From Stenotrophomonas lacuserhaii (lineage in GTDB: Bacteria > Pseudomonadota > Gammaproteobacteria > Xanthomonadales > Xanthomonadaceae), in assembly GCF_014836545.1 (NCBI RefSeq), contig NZ_JACSQS010000005.1:127028-191027 (forward strand): a stretch of DNA of 64,000 nucleotides, given 5' to 3'. Below are positions 1 through 8,115 of the stretch, in pieces. Made by a program: the position numbers and the translations under genes. Numbering within the stretch: the stretch's first letter is position 1; each line of letters begins with the position of its first letter. Below the pieces are notes generated by a model, which worked only from the letters and a program-made list of their open reading frames with translations, ran no database searches and had not been told where the DNA came from.

Positions 1-1250
1 ACCGGGTCAACCTCAACGTGATCGGCCTGGATGGCCGCCCGCAGGTCAAGAACCTCAAGACCCTGCTGAGCGAATGGCTGGCCTTCCGCAGCAGCACCGT
101 GACCCGCCGCCTGCAGCATCGCCTGCAGAAGGTGGAGCGTCGCCTGCACCTGTTGGAAGGCCTGCTGGTCGCCTTCCTCAACCTGGACGAGGTGATCCAC
201 ATCATCCGTACCGAAGACGAGCCGAAGGCCGCGTTGATCGCGCGCTTCGGCCTGTCCGACGACCAGGCCGAGTACATCCTGGAAACCAAGCTGAAGCAGT
301 TGGCCCGCCTGGAAGAAATGAAGATCCGCGGCGAACAGGACGAGCTCGCCAAGGAACGCGACAAGATCCTCGGCATCCTGGACAGCAAGGCCAAGCTGAA
401 GAAGCTGATCAAGGACGAACTGACCGCCGATGCGAAAAAGTTCGGCGACGCGCGTCGTTCGCCGCTGGTGCAGCGCACTGCCGCCCAGGCCATCGACGAA
501 ACCGAGCTGGTGCCCAGCGAGCCGATGACCGTGGTGCTGTCGGAGAAGGGCTGGATCCGCGCGGCCAAGGGCCACGACGTGGATGCGTCGTCGCTGAATT
601 ACCGCGATGGCGACAGCATGCTGGCTTCGGTGCGCGCGCGCAGCACCCAGCAGGTCGCCTTCCTGGACAGCGAGGGCCGCGCGTATTCCACGCCGGTGCA
701 CACGCTGCCGTCGGCACGCGGCAACGGTGAACCGCTTACCGGCCGCTTCTCGCCGGCCCCGGGCACCAGCTTCGTCACCCTGGCCAGTGCCGAGCCGAAC
801 GGCCGCTTCGTGCTGGCCTCCACCCATGGCTACGGCTTCGTGACCCGCTTCGAGAACCTCATCGGCCGCAACAAGGCCGGCAAGGCGATGCTCAACCTGG
901 CATCGGGCTCGTCGGTGCTGCAGCCGGCGCTGGTGGCCAACGTGGATACCGACCGCATCGTGGCGGTGACCAGTTCGGGCAACCTGCTGGCGATCGCCGC
1001 CAGTGACCTGCCGGAACTGGACAAGGGCAAGGGCAACAAGATCATCGAGATCCCGAAAGCCAAGCTGGCCACCGAGCGGGTGGTGGCGGTAGTGGCGATC
1101 AGCCCCGGCCAGACCCTGCAGGTCCGCAGTGGCCAACGCACCATGGGCCTGAAGTTCGGCGAGCTGGACACCTACCTTGGTTCGCGCGCCACGCGTGGCC
1201 ACCTGCTGCCGCGTGGCTGGCAGAAGGTGGAAGGACTGTCGGTGGAATGA
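1..1250 (+). CDS. parC: DNA topoisomerase IV subunit A, C-terminal part (partial at window edge)
   Basis: The frame is open from the first bases of the window to the TGA at 1248-1250, so about 415 C-terminal residues are present and the N-terminal half with the active-site Tyr lies outside. The protein is the A subunit of topoisomerase IV, the type II topoisomerase that decatenates daughter chromosomes together with ParE. Visible are the end of the breakage-reunion core, a long coiled-coil segment ([20 protein letters not shown], then a Lys/Glu-rich helix) and the C-terminal beta-pinwheel DNA-binding domain. ParC rather than GyrA is favoured by the LLSEWLAFR segment and the absence of a GyrA-box (QRRGGKG). 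A bidirectional terminator follows, shared with the convergent bacterioferritin gene. Confidence 0.93.
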   Translation, partial: RVNLNVIGLDGRPQVKNLKTLLSEWLAFRSSTVTRRLQHRLQKVERRLHLLEGLLVAFLNLDEVIHIIRTEDEPKAALIARFGLSDDQAEYILETKLKQLARLEEMKIRGEQDELAKERDKILGILDSKAKLKKLIKDELTADAKKFGDARRSPLVQRTAAQAIDETELVPSEPMTVVLSEKGWIRAAKGHDVDASSLNYRDGDSMLASVRARSTQQVAFLDSEGRAYSTPVHTLPSARGNGEPLTGRFSPAPGTSFVTLASAEPNGRFVLASTHGYGFVTRFENLIGRNKAGKAMLNLASGSSVLQPALVANVDTDRIVAVTSSGNLLAIAASDLPELDKGKGNKIIEIPKAKLATERVVAVVAISPGQTLQVRSGQRTMGLKFGELDTYLGSRATRGHLLPRGWQKVEGLSVE

Positions 1251-1301
1251 GGGAGGTAGCGTCGGGCCCTGCCCGGCGCCACGCACGGCCTGGAATCGAA
1301 C

Positions 1302-1333
1302 AAAAAAAAGCCGGGGACATCCCCGGCTTTTTC
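1302..1333. terminator. Bidirectional rho-independent terminator between parC and bfr
   Basis: A perfect stem AGCCGGGG/CCCCGGCT (1309-1316 and 1321-1328) with loop ACAT is flanked by an A-run on the left and a T-run on the right, so it can end both parC (+) and the convergent bfr (-). Confidence 0.9.
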
Positions 1334-1368
1334 GTTGCTGGCTGGCGCGAGGCTGGCTGGCTGCGAGG

Positions 1369-1857
1369 TCAGTGCGCGGCAGCGCCCTTCCCGTCGATCT
1401 TGCTCAGCTGGTACAGCTCCAGGCCGATGCGCTGGATCAAACCGAGCTGCTGCTCAAGCCACCAGGCGTGGTCTTCTTCGGTGTCCTTCAACTGCACCAG
1501 CAACATGTCACGACTGACATAGTCGCCGTTGGCTTCGCACAGCTTCATGCCGGCGGCCAGGTTGTTGCGCACCGCATATTCGGTGTCCAGGTCCTTGCGC
1601 AGCATCTCTTCCACGGTCTTGCCGGGTTCGAAGGCATGCGCGCGCATGTCCGGGTCGCCGCCCAGGAACAGGATCCGGCGCAGCAGCGCATCGGCGTGCT
1701 GGGTCTCTTCTTCCATTTCGTGGTTCAGGCGTTCATACAGCGCGAACAGGCCCTGGTCCTCGTAACGGCGGGAATGGATGAAGTACTGGTCGCGGGCAGC
1801 AAGCTCGCCGCGCAGCAGTTCTTTCAGGCAGGCGATGACGTCCGGATTGCCTTTCAT
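1369..1857 (-). CDS. bfr: Bacterioferritin subunit lacking the haem-ligand Met52
   Basis: This is a 162-residue ferritin-like four-helix protein that oxidises and stores iron in a 24-subunit cytoplasmic shell. It aligns along its whole length with E. coli Bfr, from the MKG start to the C-terminal helix. Ferroxidase ligands are recognisable: E18, E51 and H54, the Glu equivalent to E94 (residue 93 here) and the ExxH pair in DTEEDH. The residue at the haem-ligand position is Thr52 instead of Met, inside EETQH. Such subunits either make haem-free cages or pair with a Met52-bearing partner. A good ribosome site (AAAGGAG) precedes the ATG. The gene is monocistronic and divergent from the acylase gene. 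Family call is firm; haem status is inference. Confidence 0.93.
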   Translation of the reverse strand: MKGNPDVIACLKELLRGELAARDQYFIHSRRYEDQGLFALYERLNHEMEEETQHADALLRRILFLGGDPDMRAHAFEPGKTVEEMLRKDLDTEYAVRNNLAAGMKLCEANGDYVSRDMLLVQLKDTEEDHAWWLEQQLGLIQRIGLELYQLSKIDGKGAAAH

Positions 1858-2008
1858 GGGGGATGCTCCTTTGACTCGATGGCGCCATGGTGCCCTATCC
1901 GGAAATCCCGTGATCTAATCGGAATCAATCGCAGTCGCGTCACGTCTGCGATCTGCCATACCGGCTGTCTACACTCGTTCCCACTCTTTCCCTGCAAGGA
2001 AGCGCCCC

Positions 2009-4318
2009 ATGCGTCGATGGTTGTTGCGGCTGTTCTGGCTGCTGCTGATACTGGCCTTGGGACTCGGCCTGATGGCCTGGTGGTTGCTGCGCGGCAGCCT
2101 TGCGCCGCTGGACGGCGAGCAGGTCCTCGGTGGCCTGCAGGCCCCGGTGACCGTCAGCCGCGACGGCCTGGGCGTGGTCACCATCGAAGGCGCCAGCCAA
2201 CGCGATGTGATGCGCGCCCTGGGCCAGGTGCACGCACAGGAACGCGGTTTCGAGATGGACCTGATGCGCCGCAGCGCCGCCGGCGAGTTGTCCGCGCTGT
2301 TTGGCCCGGCCGCGCTGGAGGTGGACAAACGCATGCGCGTGCATCGCCTGCGCCACCGCGCATCGAAAGAACCGGTGAGTGCCGAACTGCAGGCTTACGT
2401 GGAAGGGGTGAACGCAGGAATCGCCAGCCTGCACGTGCGGCCCTGGCCCTACCTGCTGCTGCGCCAGCGGCCCGCGCCGTGGCAGGCCAGCGACAGCCTG
2501 CTTACCGGCTATGCGATGTATGCCGACCTGCAGGATCCGGCCAACCAGAGCGAGCTGGCGTACAGCCGCCTGCGTGCCGTAGTGCCACCGGCGCTGTACG
2601 CACTGCTGAGCCACGATGGCAGCAGTTGGGACGCGCCGTTGATGGGCGGACCGCGCGGCGATGCCGTGTTGCCCGGCGCCGATGTGCTGGACCTGCGTGG
2701 CCAGCCTGCCGCGCCTGCCGCTGCCGTGGCGGATACGGATGTCAAAGGCAGCAACAACTTCGCCGTCGGCGCGGCGCTGACCACCGATGGCCGCGCGATC
2801 CTCGCCGACGACATGCACCTGGGCCTGCGCGCACCGAATATCTGGTTCCGCGTGCGCCTGCGCTACCCTGATCCGCAGGCGCCCGGTGGGCAGGTCGACG
2901 TGAGTGGATTTTCGCTGCCTGGCCTGCCGGCGATCATCGTCGGCAGCAACGGACACGTGGCGTGGGGCTTCACCAACAGCTACATCGATACCGCGGATTT
3001 CCAGCCGGTGCCGGCCGGCACGAAACTGTCCGAGTACCACGAAAAGATCGAGGTGGCCGGTGCTGCGCCGGTGGATTTCACCGTGCGCGAGAGCGCATGG
3101 GGGCCGTTGCTGCACCAGCGTGCCGATGGCAGCGGCGATGCGCTGCGCTGGGTTGCCCACCAACCCGGCGCGGTGAGCCTGGCGCTGACCGAGCTTGCAC
3201 GCGTCGCCGATCTTGACCAGGCATTGCAGGTCGCCGACCGCACCCGCATCCCGGCGCAGAACCTGCTGCTGGCCGACAGCAACGGACGCATTGCCTGGCG
3301 TGTGCTGGGTGCGCGCCCGGACCGTGCTGCCGGCTGCGCGCCCACCGGCATGCGCACCACCACGGCCGATGGCTGCCCGGCATGGGGCATCCGCAGTGAT
3401 GCGGCGCCCTCGCTGGTCGACCCGCCAAGCCACCGCCTGTGGACCGCCAACGGACGTGTGATGGACGGCGAAGCACTGGCTCTCGCCGGTGACGGCGGCT
3501 ACGACCTCGGCGCGCGCGGCGCACAGATCCGCGATGCACTGCAGGCCAGCGGACGTTTCAGCGAAGCGGACCTGCTGGCGATCCAGCTGGATGACCGCGC
3601 GGTATTCCTGCAGCGCTGGTGGCACCTGCTGCGCCGGGTGGTGGAGGGCTCGAATGACCCGCAACTGCAGCGGCTGGAGGCCATCACGCGCAGCTGGGAG
3701 GGCCATGCGTCGGTGGATTCGGTGAGCTATCGGGTAGTGCGTGGTTTCCGAGGCATGCTGCTGGACGAAGTATCCGGTGCGATGCTGGCACCGGCGAAAC
3801 AAGCGCTGGGCGAGGACTGGCTGGAACCGCGGCTGGCGCAGTTCGAAGGTGTGCTGTGGCCGCTGGTCGACCAGCGCCCGGCGCATCTACTGCCGCCTGG
3901 CCACGCAAGCTGGGACGCGCTGCTGGCCGACACCGCCAAGCGCCTGGAAGCGGACCTGACCGCGCAGGGGCCGCTGGCCGACCGCACCTGGGGTGAGCGC
4001 AATACCGCTGCGATCTGCCACCCGATCAGTCGTGCCCTGCCCGCCTTCGCAGAACGCTGGCTGTGCATGCCGGCCGAGCCGCTGCCCGGCGACAACAACA
4101 TGCCGCGCGTGCAGGGGCCAGGCTTCGGCGCTTCGCAGCGCATGGTGGTATCCCCTGGCCACGAAGACCAGGGCATCATCCACATGCCGGGCGGCCAGAG
4201 CGGCCATCCGTTGTCACCGTTCTGGGCGGCCGGCCACGAGGACTACGTGCACGGACGTCCGACCCCGTTCCTGCCCGGTCCCAGCCGCCACACGCTTACC
4301 CTGCGGCCTGCCCGCTGA
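2009..4318 (+). CDS. Penicillin acylase family (Ntn-hydrolase) protein, membrane-anchored precursor
   Basis: This 769-residue precursor belongs to the penicillin amidase family, periplasmic N-terminal-nucleophile hydrolases that cut amide bonds (penicillins, acyl-homoserine lactones or other N-acyl compounds). A hydrophobic N-terminal helix (residues about 5-28) serves as signal or anchor. The autoprocessing site is visible as KGSNNFAVG, giving Ser248 as N-terminal nucleophile of the beta chain (248-769) after removal of a spacer from the alpha chain. Length and layout match the family. AAGGAAG lies at ribosome-site distance before the ATG. The natural substrate cannot be read from sequence; quorum-signal acylase activity is only one possibility. 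No operon partner is seen. Confidence 0.9.
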   Translation: MRRWLLRLFWLLLILALGLGLMAWWLLRGSLAPLDGEQVLGGLQAPVTVSRDGLGVVTIEGASQRDVMRALGQVHAQERGFEMDLMRRSAAGELSALFGPAALEVDKRMRVHRLRHRASKEPVSAELQAYVEGVNAGIASLHVRPWPYLLLRQRPAPWQASDSLLTGYAMYADLQDPANQSELAYSRLRAVVPPALYALLSHDGSSWDAPLMGGPRGDAVLPGADVLDLRGQPAAPAAAVADTDVKGSNNFAVGAALTTDGRAILADDMHLGLRAPNIWFRVRLRYPDPQAPGGQVDVSGFSLPGLPAIIVGSNGHVAWGFTNSYIDTADFQPVPAGTKLSEYHEKIEVAGAAPVDFTVRESAWGPLLHQRADGSGDALRWVAHQPGAVSLALTELARVADLDQALQVADRTRIPAQNLLLADSNGRIAWRVLGARPDRAAGCAPTGMRTTTADGCPAWGIRSDAAPSLVDPPSHRLWTANGRVMDGEALALAGDGGYDLGARGAQIRDALQASGRFSEADLLAIQLDDRAVFLQRWWHLLRRVVEGSNDPQLQRLEAITRSWEGHASVDSVSYRVVRGFRGMLLDEVSGAMLAPAKQALGEDWLEPRLAQFEGVLWPLVDQRPAHLLPPGHASWDALLADTAKRLEADLTAQGPLADRTWGERNTAAICHPISRALPAFAERWLCMPAEPLPGDNNMPRVQGPGFGASQRMVVSPGHEDQGIIHMPGGQSGHPLSPFWAAGHEDYVHGRPTPFLPGPSRHTLTLRPAR

Positions 4319-4356
4319 CCTGTGTCCCGGTATCCATCCGCGGCCTTCGACAAGGA

Positions 4357-4381
4357 GTCGCCGAACACGGCTCGGCGATAC
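4357..4381 (-). repeat. Degenerate SMAG/REP-like palindrome
   Basis: Read on the minus strand it is GTATCGCCGAGCCGTG..., a variant of the GTAGCGCCGAGCCATG... repeat found four more times in the window. The stem is CGCCGA/TCGGCG. It lies between the convergent acylase and asnB genes and could help end transcription of both. Confidence 0.6.
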
Positions 4382-4388
4382 CCACATG

Positions 4389-6080
4389 TCAGGCCAACGC
4401 CGCTTCGTGCACGCCGGCGATCGCCCGACCGGACGGGTCCGCGGCGGCGGCGAAACTGGCATCCCACGCGATCGCCGCCGGTGACGAACAGGCGATCGAC
4501 TTGCCACCCGGCACCGTTTCCGCCGCCGCATGGCTGGGGAAGTACTGCTCGAAAACGTGCCGGTAGTAATACGCCTCTTTGGTCTGCGGCGGGTTGTGCG
4601 GGAAGCGCTTGTCGGCGGCAGCCAGCACACGGTCGCTGACCTGCGCTTCGGCGTGTGCCTTCAGGCCGTCGATCCACCCGTAGCCCACGCCATCGCTGAA
4701 CTGTTCCTTCTGCCGCCACAGGATGCTCTCCGGCAGATAGCCTTCGAACGCCGCACGCAGCACACCCTTCTCCACCCGGCGCCCACCGGAGGCTTCACTG
4801 CCGACCATCTTGTGCGCGGCATCGAAACGCATCGCCACGTCCAGGAACTCGCGGTCCAGGAACGGCACGCGCGGCTCCACGCCCCACGCCATCATCGACT
4901 TGTTGGCGCGCAGGCAGTCGTAGTTGTGCAGGGCGTCCAGCTTGCGCACCAGCTCGCTGTGGAACTCCCGTGCATCCGGCGCCTTGTGGAAGTACAGGTA
5001 GCCCCCGAAGATCTCGTCGCTGCCCTCGCCGGACAGCACCATCTTCACGCCCATCGCCTTGATCCGCCGTGCCAGCAGGAACATCGGGGTGGAGGCGCGG
5101 ATGGTGGTGACGTCGTAGGTTTCGATGTGGCGGATCACCTCCGGCAGCACGTCCAGGCCTTCCTCGAAGGTGTATTCGAACCCGTGGTGCACCGTACCCA
5201 GCGCCTCGGCGGCAATGGCGGCGGCGGCAAGATCGGGCGAGCCCTTGAGCCCGATGGCGAAGGAATGCAGGCGCGGCCACCACGCTTCACTCTCACCACC
5301 GTCTTCAATGCGTCGGCGCGCATAGCGTGCGGCCACCGCAGCCACCAGCGAAGAATCCAGGCCACCGGAGAGCAGCACGCCGTAAGGCACGTCGCTCATC
5401 AGCTGGCGCTCCACCGCGCGCTCGAACGCTTCACGCAGTTCGGCCAGGTCCACCGGCTTGCCCTGCACGGCGTCGTACTCGCGCCAGGACTGCTGGTAGT
5501 AACGCACCAGCTCGCCGGTTGCGCTGTCGTAGTAATGACCCGGCGGGAACTGCGCGGCATCGGCGCAGCTATCCACCAGCGCCTTCAATTCGGACGCTAC
5601 GCGCAGGCGCCCCTGTGCATCGTGGCCCCAGTACAGCGGCACCACCCCGATCGGGTCACGCGCCACCAGCACCCGCGCAGCCGCCTTGTCCCACAACGCA
5701 AAGGCGAAGATGCCGTTGAGTTGTTCCAGCCACTGCGACGGTTCACCCTGGCGGTACAGCGCGTTGATCACTTCGCAGTCCGAGCCGGTCTGGAACGCAT
5801 ACGGCTGGCTCAGTCCGGCCTTCAGCTGCTGGTGGTTGTAGATCTCGCCGTTGACCGCCAGCGCCAGGCCACCGTCTTCGGACAGCAGCGGCTGCGAGCC
5901 GCCAGCGGGATCGACGATGGCCAACCGCTCGTGCACCAGCAGTGCGCCGTCGTCCAGGTAGACACCGCTCCAGTCCGGCCCGCGGTGGCGCTGGCGCTGC
6001 GATGATTCCAATGCGTGCCGGCGCAGCGCGGGGAGGTCGTCACCGGCCTGCAGGCCGAATATTCCGAAGATCGAACACAT
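4389..6080 (-). CDS. asnB: Asparagine synthetase (glutamine-hydrolysing)
   Basis: The 563-residue enzyme makes Asn from Asp, ATP and Gln in the cytoplasm. The N-terminal class II glutaminase domain begins MCSIFGIFG. The start at 6080 is chosen because it makes Cys2 the nucleophile exposed after Met removal; the upstream extension of the frame has no family similarity. The synthetase domain carries the ATP-pyrophosphatase loop LLSGGLDSSL and, further on, LSGEGSDEIFGGY. Length is close to E. coli AsnB (554). AGGAG precedes the ATG. Upstream lie a terminator-like hairpin and an Asn-codon-rich reading frame (6160-6316), so expression is probably controlled by attenuation according to tRNA-Asn charging. 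Confidence 0.96.
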   Translation of the reverse strand: MCSIFGIFGLQAGDDLPALRRHALESSQRQRHRGPDWSGVYLDDGALLVHERLAIVDPAGGSQPLLSEDGGLALAVNGEIYNHQQLKAGLSQPYAFQTGSDCEVINALYRQGEPSQWLEQLNGIFAFALWDKAAARVLVARDPIGVVPLYWGHDAQGRLRVASELKALVDSCADAAQFPPGHYYDSATGELVRYYQQSWREYDAVQGKPVDLAELREAFERAVERQLMSDVPYGVLLSGGLDSSLVAAVAARYARRRIEDGGESEAWWPRLHSFAIGLKGSPDLAAAAIAAEALGTVHHGFEYTFEEGLDVLPEVIRHIETYDVTTIRASTPMFLLARRIKAMGVKMVLSGEGSDEIFGGYLYFHKAPDAREFHSELVRKLDALHNYDCLRANKSMMAWGVEPRVPFLDREFLDVAMRFDAAHKMVGSEASGGRRVEKGVLRAAFEGYLPESILWRQKEQFSDGVGYGWIDGLKAHAEAQVSDRVLAAADKRFPHNPPQTKEAYYYRHVFEQYFPSHAAAETVPGGKSIACSSPAAIAWDASFAAAADPSGRAIAGVHEAALA

Positions 6081-6136
6081 GGGGGAAGCTCCTGTTTGGT
6101 GTCTATACGCGGTAGGGGTGTTCGACCGGCCAGCCT

Positions 6137-6157
6137 GGCCCGGGAGGTTTCCCGGGC
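6137..6157 (-). other. GC-rich hairpin in asnB leader RNA
   Basis: GCCCGGG/CCCGGGC with a short loop AAACCT lies directly 3' of the terminator U-run on the asnB transcript. It may be a second pause or stability element. Function unknown. Confidence 0.5.
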
Positions 6158-6159
6158 AC

Positions 6160-6191
6160 AAAAAAAACCCGCATCGGCCGATGCGGGTTTT
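6160..6191 (-). terminator. Attenuator terminator in the asnB leader
   Basis: On the minus strand the RNA reads AAAACCCGCATC-GGCC-GATGCGGGTTTT and continues to a run of eight U, a textbook intrinsic terminator. The core 6168-6187 is a perfect 20-bp palindrome. It stands 80 nt upstream of the asnB start codon and so would stop transcription before the gene. Its 5' arm (6187 down to 6175) is exactly complementary over 13 nt to 6247-6235, inside the upstream Asn-rich reading frame, giving a mutually exclusive antiterminator. Confidence 0.85.
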
Positions 6192-6214
6192 CTGGTGTCC
6201 GGGTGTGTAGTGTC

Positions 6215-6316
6215 TTATCTACCCAGGGCGCAGTCCCGCATCGGCCGCGCACGATTATTCGCGCGCAGGTTATTGCGGTTGGTATTGCGGACGGCGGTGG
6301 CGGGGAGCAAGGACAT
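6215..6316 (-). CDS. Asn-rich leader peptide of asnB (33 codons)
   Basis: This small frame starts at ATG 6316 and stops at TAA 6217-6215. It encodes 33 residues with the core RNTNRNNLRANNR: six Asn codons (codons 11, 13, 15, 16, 20, 21) in eleven, against a few percent expected. The last two Asn codons sit in the loop of a 7-bp hairpin (GCGCGCG/CGUGCGC). Codons 24-28 contain the 13 nt that can pair with the 5' arm of the downstream terminator. This matches the design of trp, his and leu leader peptides, where stalling at scarce-amino-acid codons frees the antiterminator. No Shine-Dalgarno is evident; a -10-like TACGGT lies 6 nt before the ATG, so translation may be leaderless. Existence of the peptide is inference from sequence. 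Confidence 0.75.
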   Translation of the reverse strand: MSLLPATAVRNTNRNNLRANNRARPMRDCALGR

Positions 6317-6322
6317 GGATCG

Positions 6323-6351
6323 ACCGTAACCGGGTTCCGGCGGCGGCGCAA
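6323..6351 (-). promoter_or_regulatory. Candidate promoter for the asnB leader
   Basis: On the minus strand TTGCGC (6351-6346), a 17-nt spacer and TACGGT (6328-6323) precede ATG 6316 by 6 nt. This would start the transcript at or next to the leader-peptide start codon. The hexamers are only partial matches to consensus. Confidence 0.4.
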
Positions 6352-6443
6352 CTGTTGCGATGGCAACCGTTCCTGCGCCGACGTTCAGCCGCCACGCGGT
6401 AGACGTCCCGGATAATCTCCCGCCCCCCTTGAGGACTTCACGG

Positions 6444-7337
6444 ATGATTCCCTTCCCCCGCCGCGCACTGTTGCATGCGCTGGCACTGCTTGCCCTGGCC
6501 GGCTGTGCCAGCACGCCCACCCGCCCGCCCAGCGACACCGAGCGCGACGCCCTCGCCGCGGCCGCCGATGGTCGTTTCGACTCGGCGTTGCGCGTGGCCC
6601 GGATGTACCAAGCCTGGAATGATCCGCGCGCGCTGGACTGGTATGCGCGCGCGGCCGCGACGACCCCGCGCACGCACCACAGCACCAGTGCCGAGGAAAC
6701 GCTCGGCACACTGTACGCACGCGGCCGCCTGGACAGCGGCGAGGGCCCACAGAAGCCCGCCGACGTGGTCATGAAGGCGTCACCGCGCAAGGCGTTCGGC
6801 TGGTTCCAGAGTGCGGCCTACCACGGCTCGCCCTATGCGATGCACGACCTGGAGCGCTGGTACGAAGGTCGCGGCGACATGACCGGCGCGCTGCGCTGGC
6901 GGCTGCGTTCGGCGGTGTACCTGCGCGAGCTGTACAAGCTGAAGCCGCTGCGCGAGGCAACCCGTGGCTCGGCACCGCATGGCCAGCCGATCGATACAGG
7001 CCCGGCGCCGAACCCGGTCATCGCCGGTATCCAGCGCCGCGCCGCGCGTGGCGATGCCGAGGCCCAGGTCGACCTCGGTGCACTGCATGAAGCCGGCATC
7101 GGCGTGGTGCAGGACAAGGCCGAAGCATTGCGCTGGTATGAACGTGCCGGCAGGCAGGGCAACGTGTATGGCCAGTACCTGGCCGGGCTGGCCGTGGGCC
7201 GTGGCGGCGACGGACTGGCCAAGGACGTGGATGCGGCGGCGGCATGGTTCGCCCTGGCCGAAGCACAGGGCTTCTACATGGCGGCCGAATCGTATTGGCG
7301 CGAGGCGATCGCACCGCCCTTCTGGACGTTCGAGTAA
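6444..7337 (+). CDS. Sel1/TPR-like repeat lipoprotein
   Basis: The 297-residue protein starts at MIPFPRRALLHALALLALAGC, a lipoprotein signal with lipobox LAGC, so it is probably anchored in the outer membrane. The body holds Sel1-type alpha-helical repeats: A-L-x-W-Y-x-R-A units such as ALDWYARAA and ALRWYERAGRQGN, and A-x-x-x-L-G-x-x-Y/H units such as AQVDLGALHEAGIGV. Sel1 repeats are protein-protein scaffolds; no enzymatic role is implied. GAGGA at 6431-6435 and a -10-like GATAAT at 6411-6416 fit this start. It is divergent from the asnB leader, with which it shares its upstream region. Partner unknown. Confidence 0.8.
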   Translation: MIPFPRRALLHALALLALAGCASTPTRPPSDTERDALAAAADGRFDSALRVARMYQAWNDPRALDWYARAAATTPRTHHSTSAEETLGTLYARGRLDSGEGPQKPADVVMKASPRKAFGWFQSAAYHGSPYAMHDLERWYEGRGDMTGALRWRLRSAVYLRELYKLKPLREATRGSAPHGQPIDTGPAPNPVIAGIQRRAARGDAEAQVDLGALHEAGIGVVQDKAEALRWYERAGRQGNVYGQYLAGLAVGRGGDGLAKDVDAAAAWFALAEAQGFYMAAESYWREAIAPPFWTFE

Positions 7338-7418
7338 CGCCGTTCCGCTGGCTTCGTACACACTCCAACGCAATGCTCAAGTCTATTGTGAGCGGTGCAC
7401 ATCGCCCAGAATGGCAGC

Positions 7419-8102
7419 ATGACGACTGCCATTTTCCGCGCTGAAACCCTCACCCGCGAACGCATGCAGGCGATCATCGCCGCGCACCCCCGCGCGGCGA
7501 TATTCGAAGGCTGCAGCTTCGATCATGGCGACTTTTCGCGGCTGGACATGGACGGCTTCCAGTTCAACCAGTGTTCGCTGGCGGGTGCGAACTGGTTGGC
7601 GGCTTCGCTGGAGGAAAGCCAGTGGAACAAGTGCCGCGGCGCGGCCTGCGACTTCAGTTCGGCCCTGCTCAGCGACGCGCGCTTTTCGCACTGCGATCTC
7701 AACAACAGCCACTGGCGGCGCGCTACGTTGTCTTCGGTGCAGTTCCTGGATTGCAAGCTGACCGGCGCGCACCTGCAGGAGGCAGGCGGATGGGCACTGG
7801 AGTTCCGCGACTGCCTGATGGTCAGTGCCGACCTGCGCGGCCTGTCGTTCCGCAAGGCCCAGTTGCAGGGCATGGATTTCTCCGATGCGGATCTTTCCGG
7901 CTGCGACTTCCGCGAGGCGGTGTTCAATGGCGGCAGCCTGCGCCACGCGCAGACCCGGCTGACCCGCTTCGAAGGCGCGGACCTGCGCGGGACCGACATC
8001 ACCGGGCTCAACGTGATGGAGGCCAAGCTGTTCCGGAAAGCGGTGATTTCGCAGCGCCAGGCCGCCGCAGCGCTGGCCGCGTTCGGCCTGGTGGTGGCCT
8101 AG
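7419..8102 (+). CDS. Pentapeptide-repeat protein, Qnr-like
   Basis: The 227-residue protein is built almost wholly of A(D/N)LXX-type pentapeptides with F/L at the centre (for example CDFSSALLSDARFSHCDLNNS and DFSDADLSGCDFREA), predicting a right-handed quadrilateral beta-helix. Length and the C-terminal helix (QRQAAAALAAFGLVV) resemble Qnr proteins, which mimic DNA and protect gyrase and topoisomerase IV. A quinolone-protection role is possible but not shown. The ATG at 7419 is favoured over an in-frame GTG at 7395 because CAGAAT lies 6 nt upstream and no ribosome site is seen, suggesting a leaderless message. It converges on dapE with a 13-nt gap. Confidence 0.8.
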   Translation: MTTAIFRAETLTRERMQAIIAAHPRAAIFEGCSFDHGDFSRLDMDGFQFNQCSLAGANWLAASLEESQWNKCRGAACDFSSALLSDARFSHCDLNNSHWRRATLSSVQFLDCKLTGAHLQEAGGWALEFRDCLMVSADLRGLSFRKAQLQGMDFSDADLSGCDFREAVFNGGSLRHAQTRLTRFEGADLRGTDITGLNVMEAKLFRKAVISQRQAAAALAAFGLVVA

Positions 8103-8115
8103 CCGCGATCCGCCT

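Noticed and set aside
1177..2871. 564-codon plus-strand frame running across bfr and the acylase start
   Set aside because: It crosses a terminator and is out of frame with the real genes; no domain recognised.
1940..3886. Long open frame on the minus strand opposite the penicillin acylase gene
   Set aside because: It is His/Arg/Gln-rich with no recognisable domain and lies wholly opposite a convincing gene; typical of antisense frames in high-GC DNA.
6160..6191. Reading the hairpin simply as a terminator of a gene ending there
   Set aside because: No gene on either strand ends just before it; on the minus strand it lies 80 nt ahead of asnB, so attenuation explains it better.
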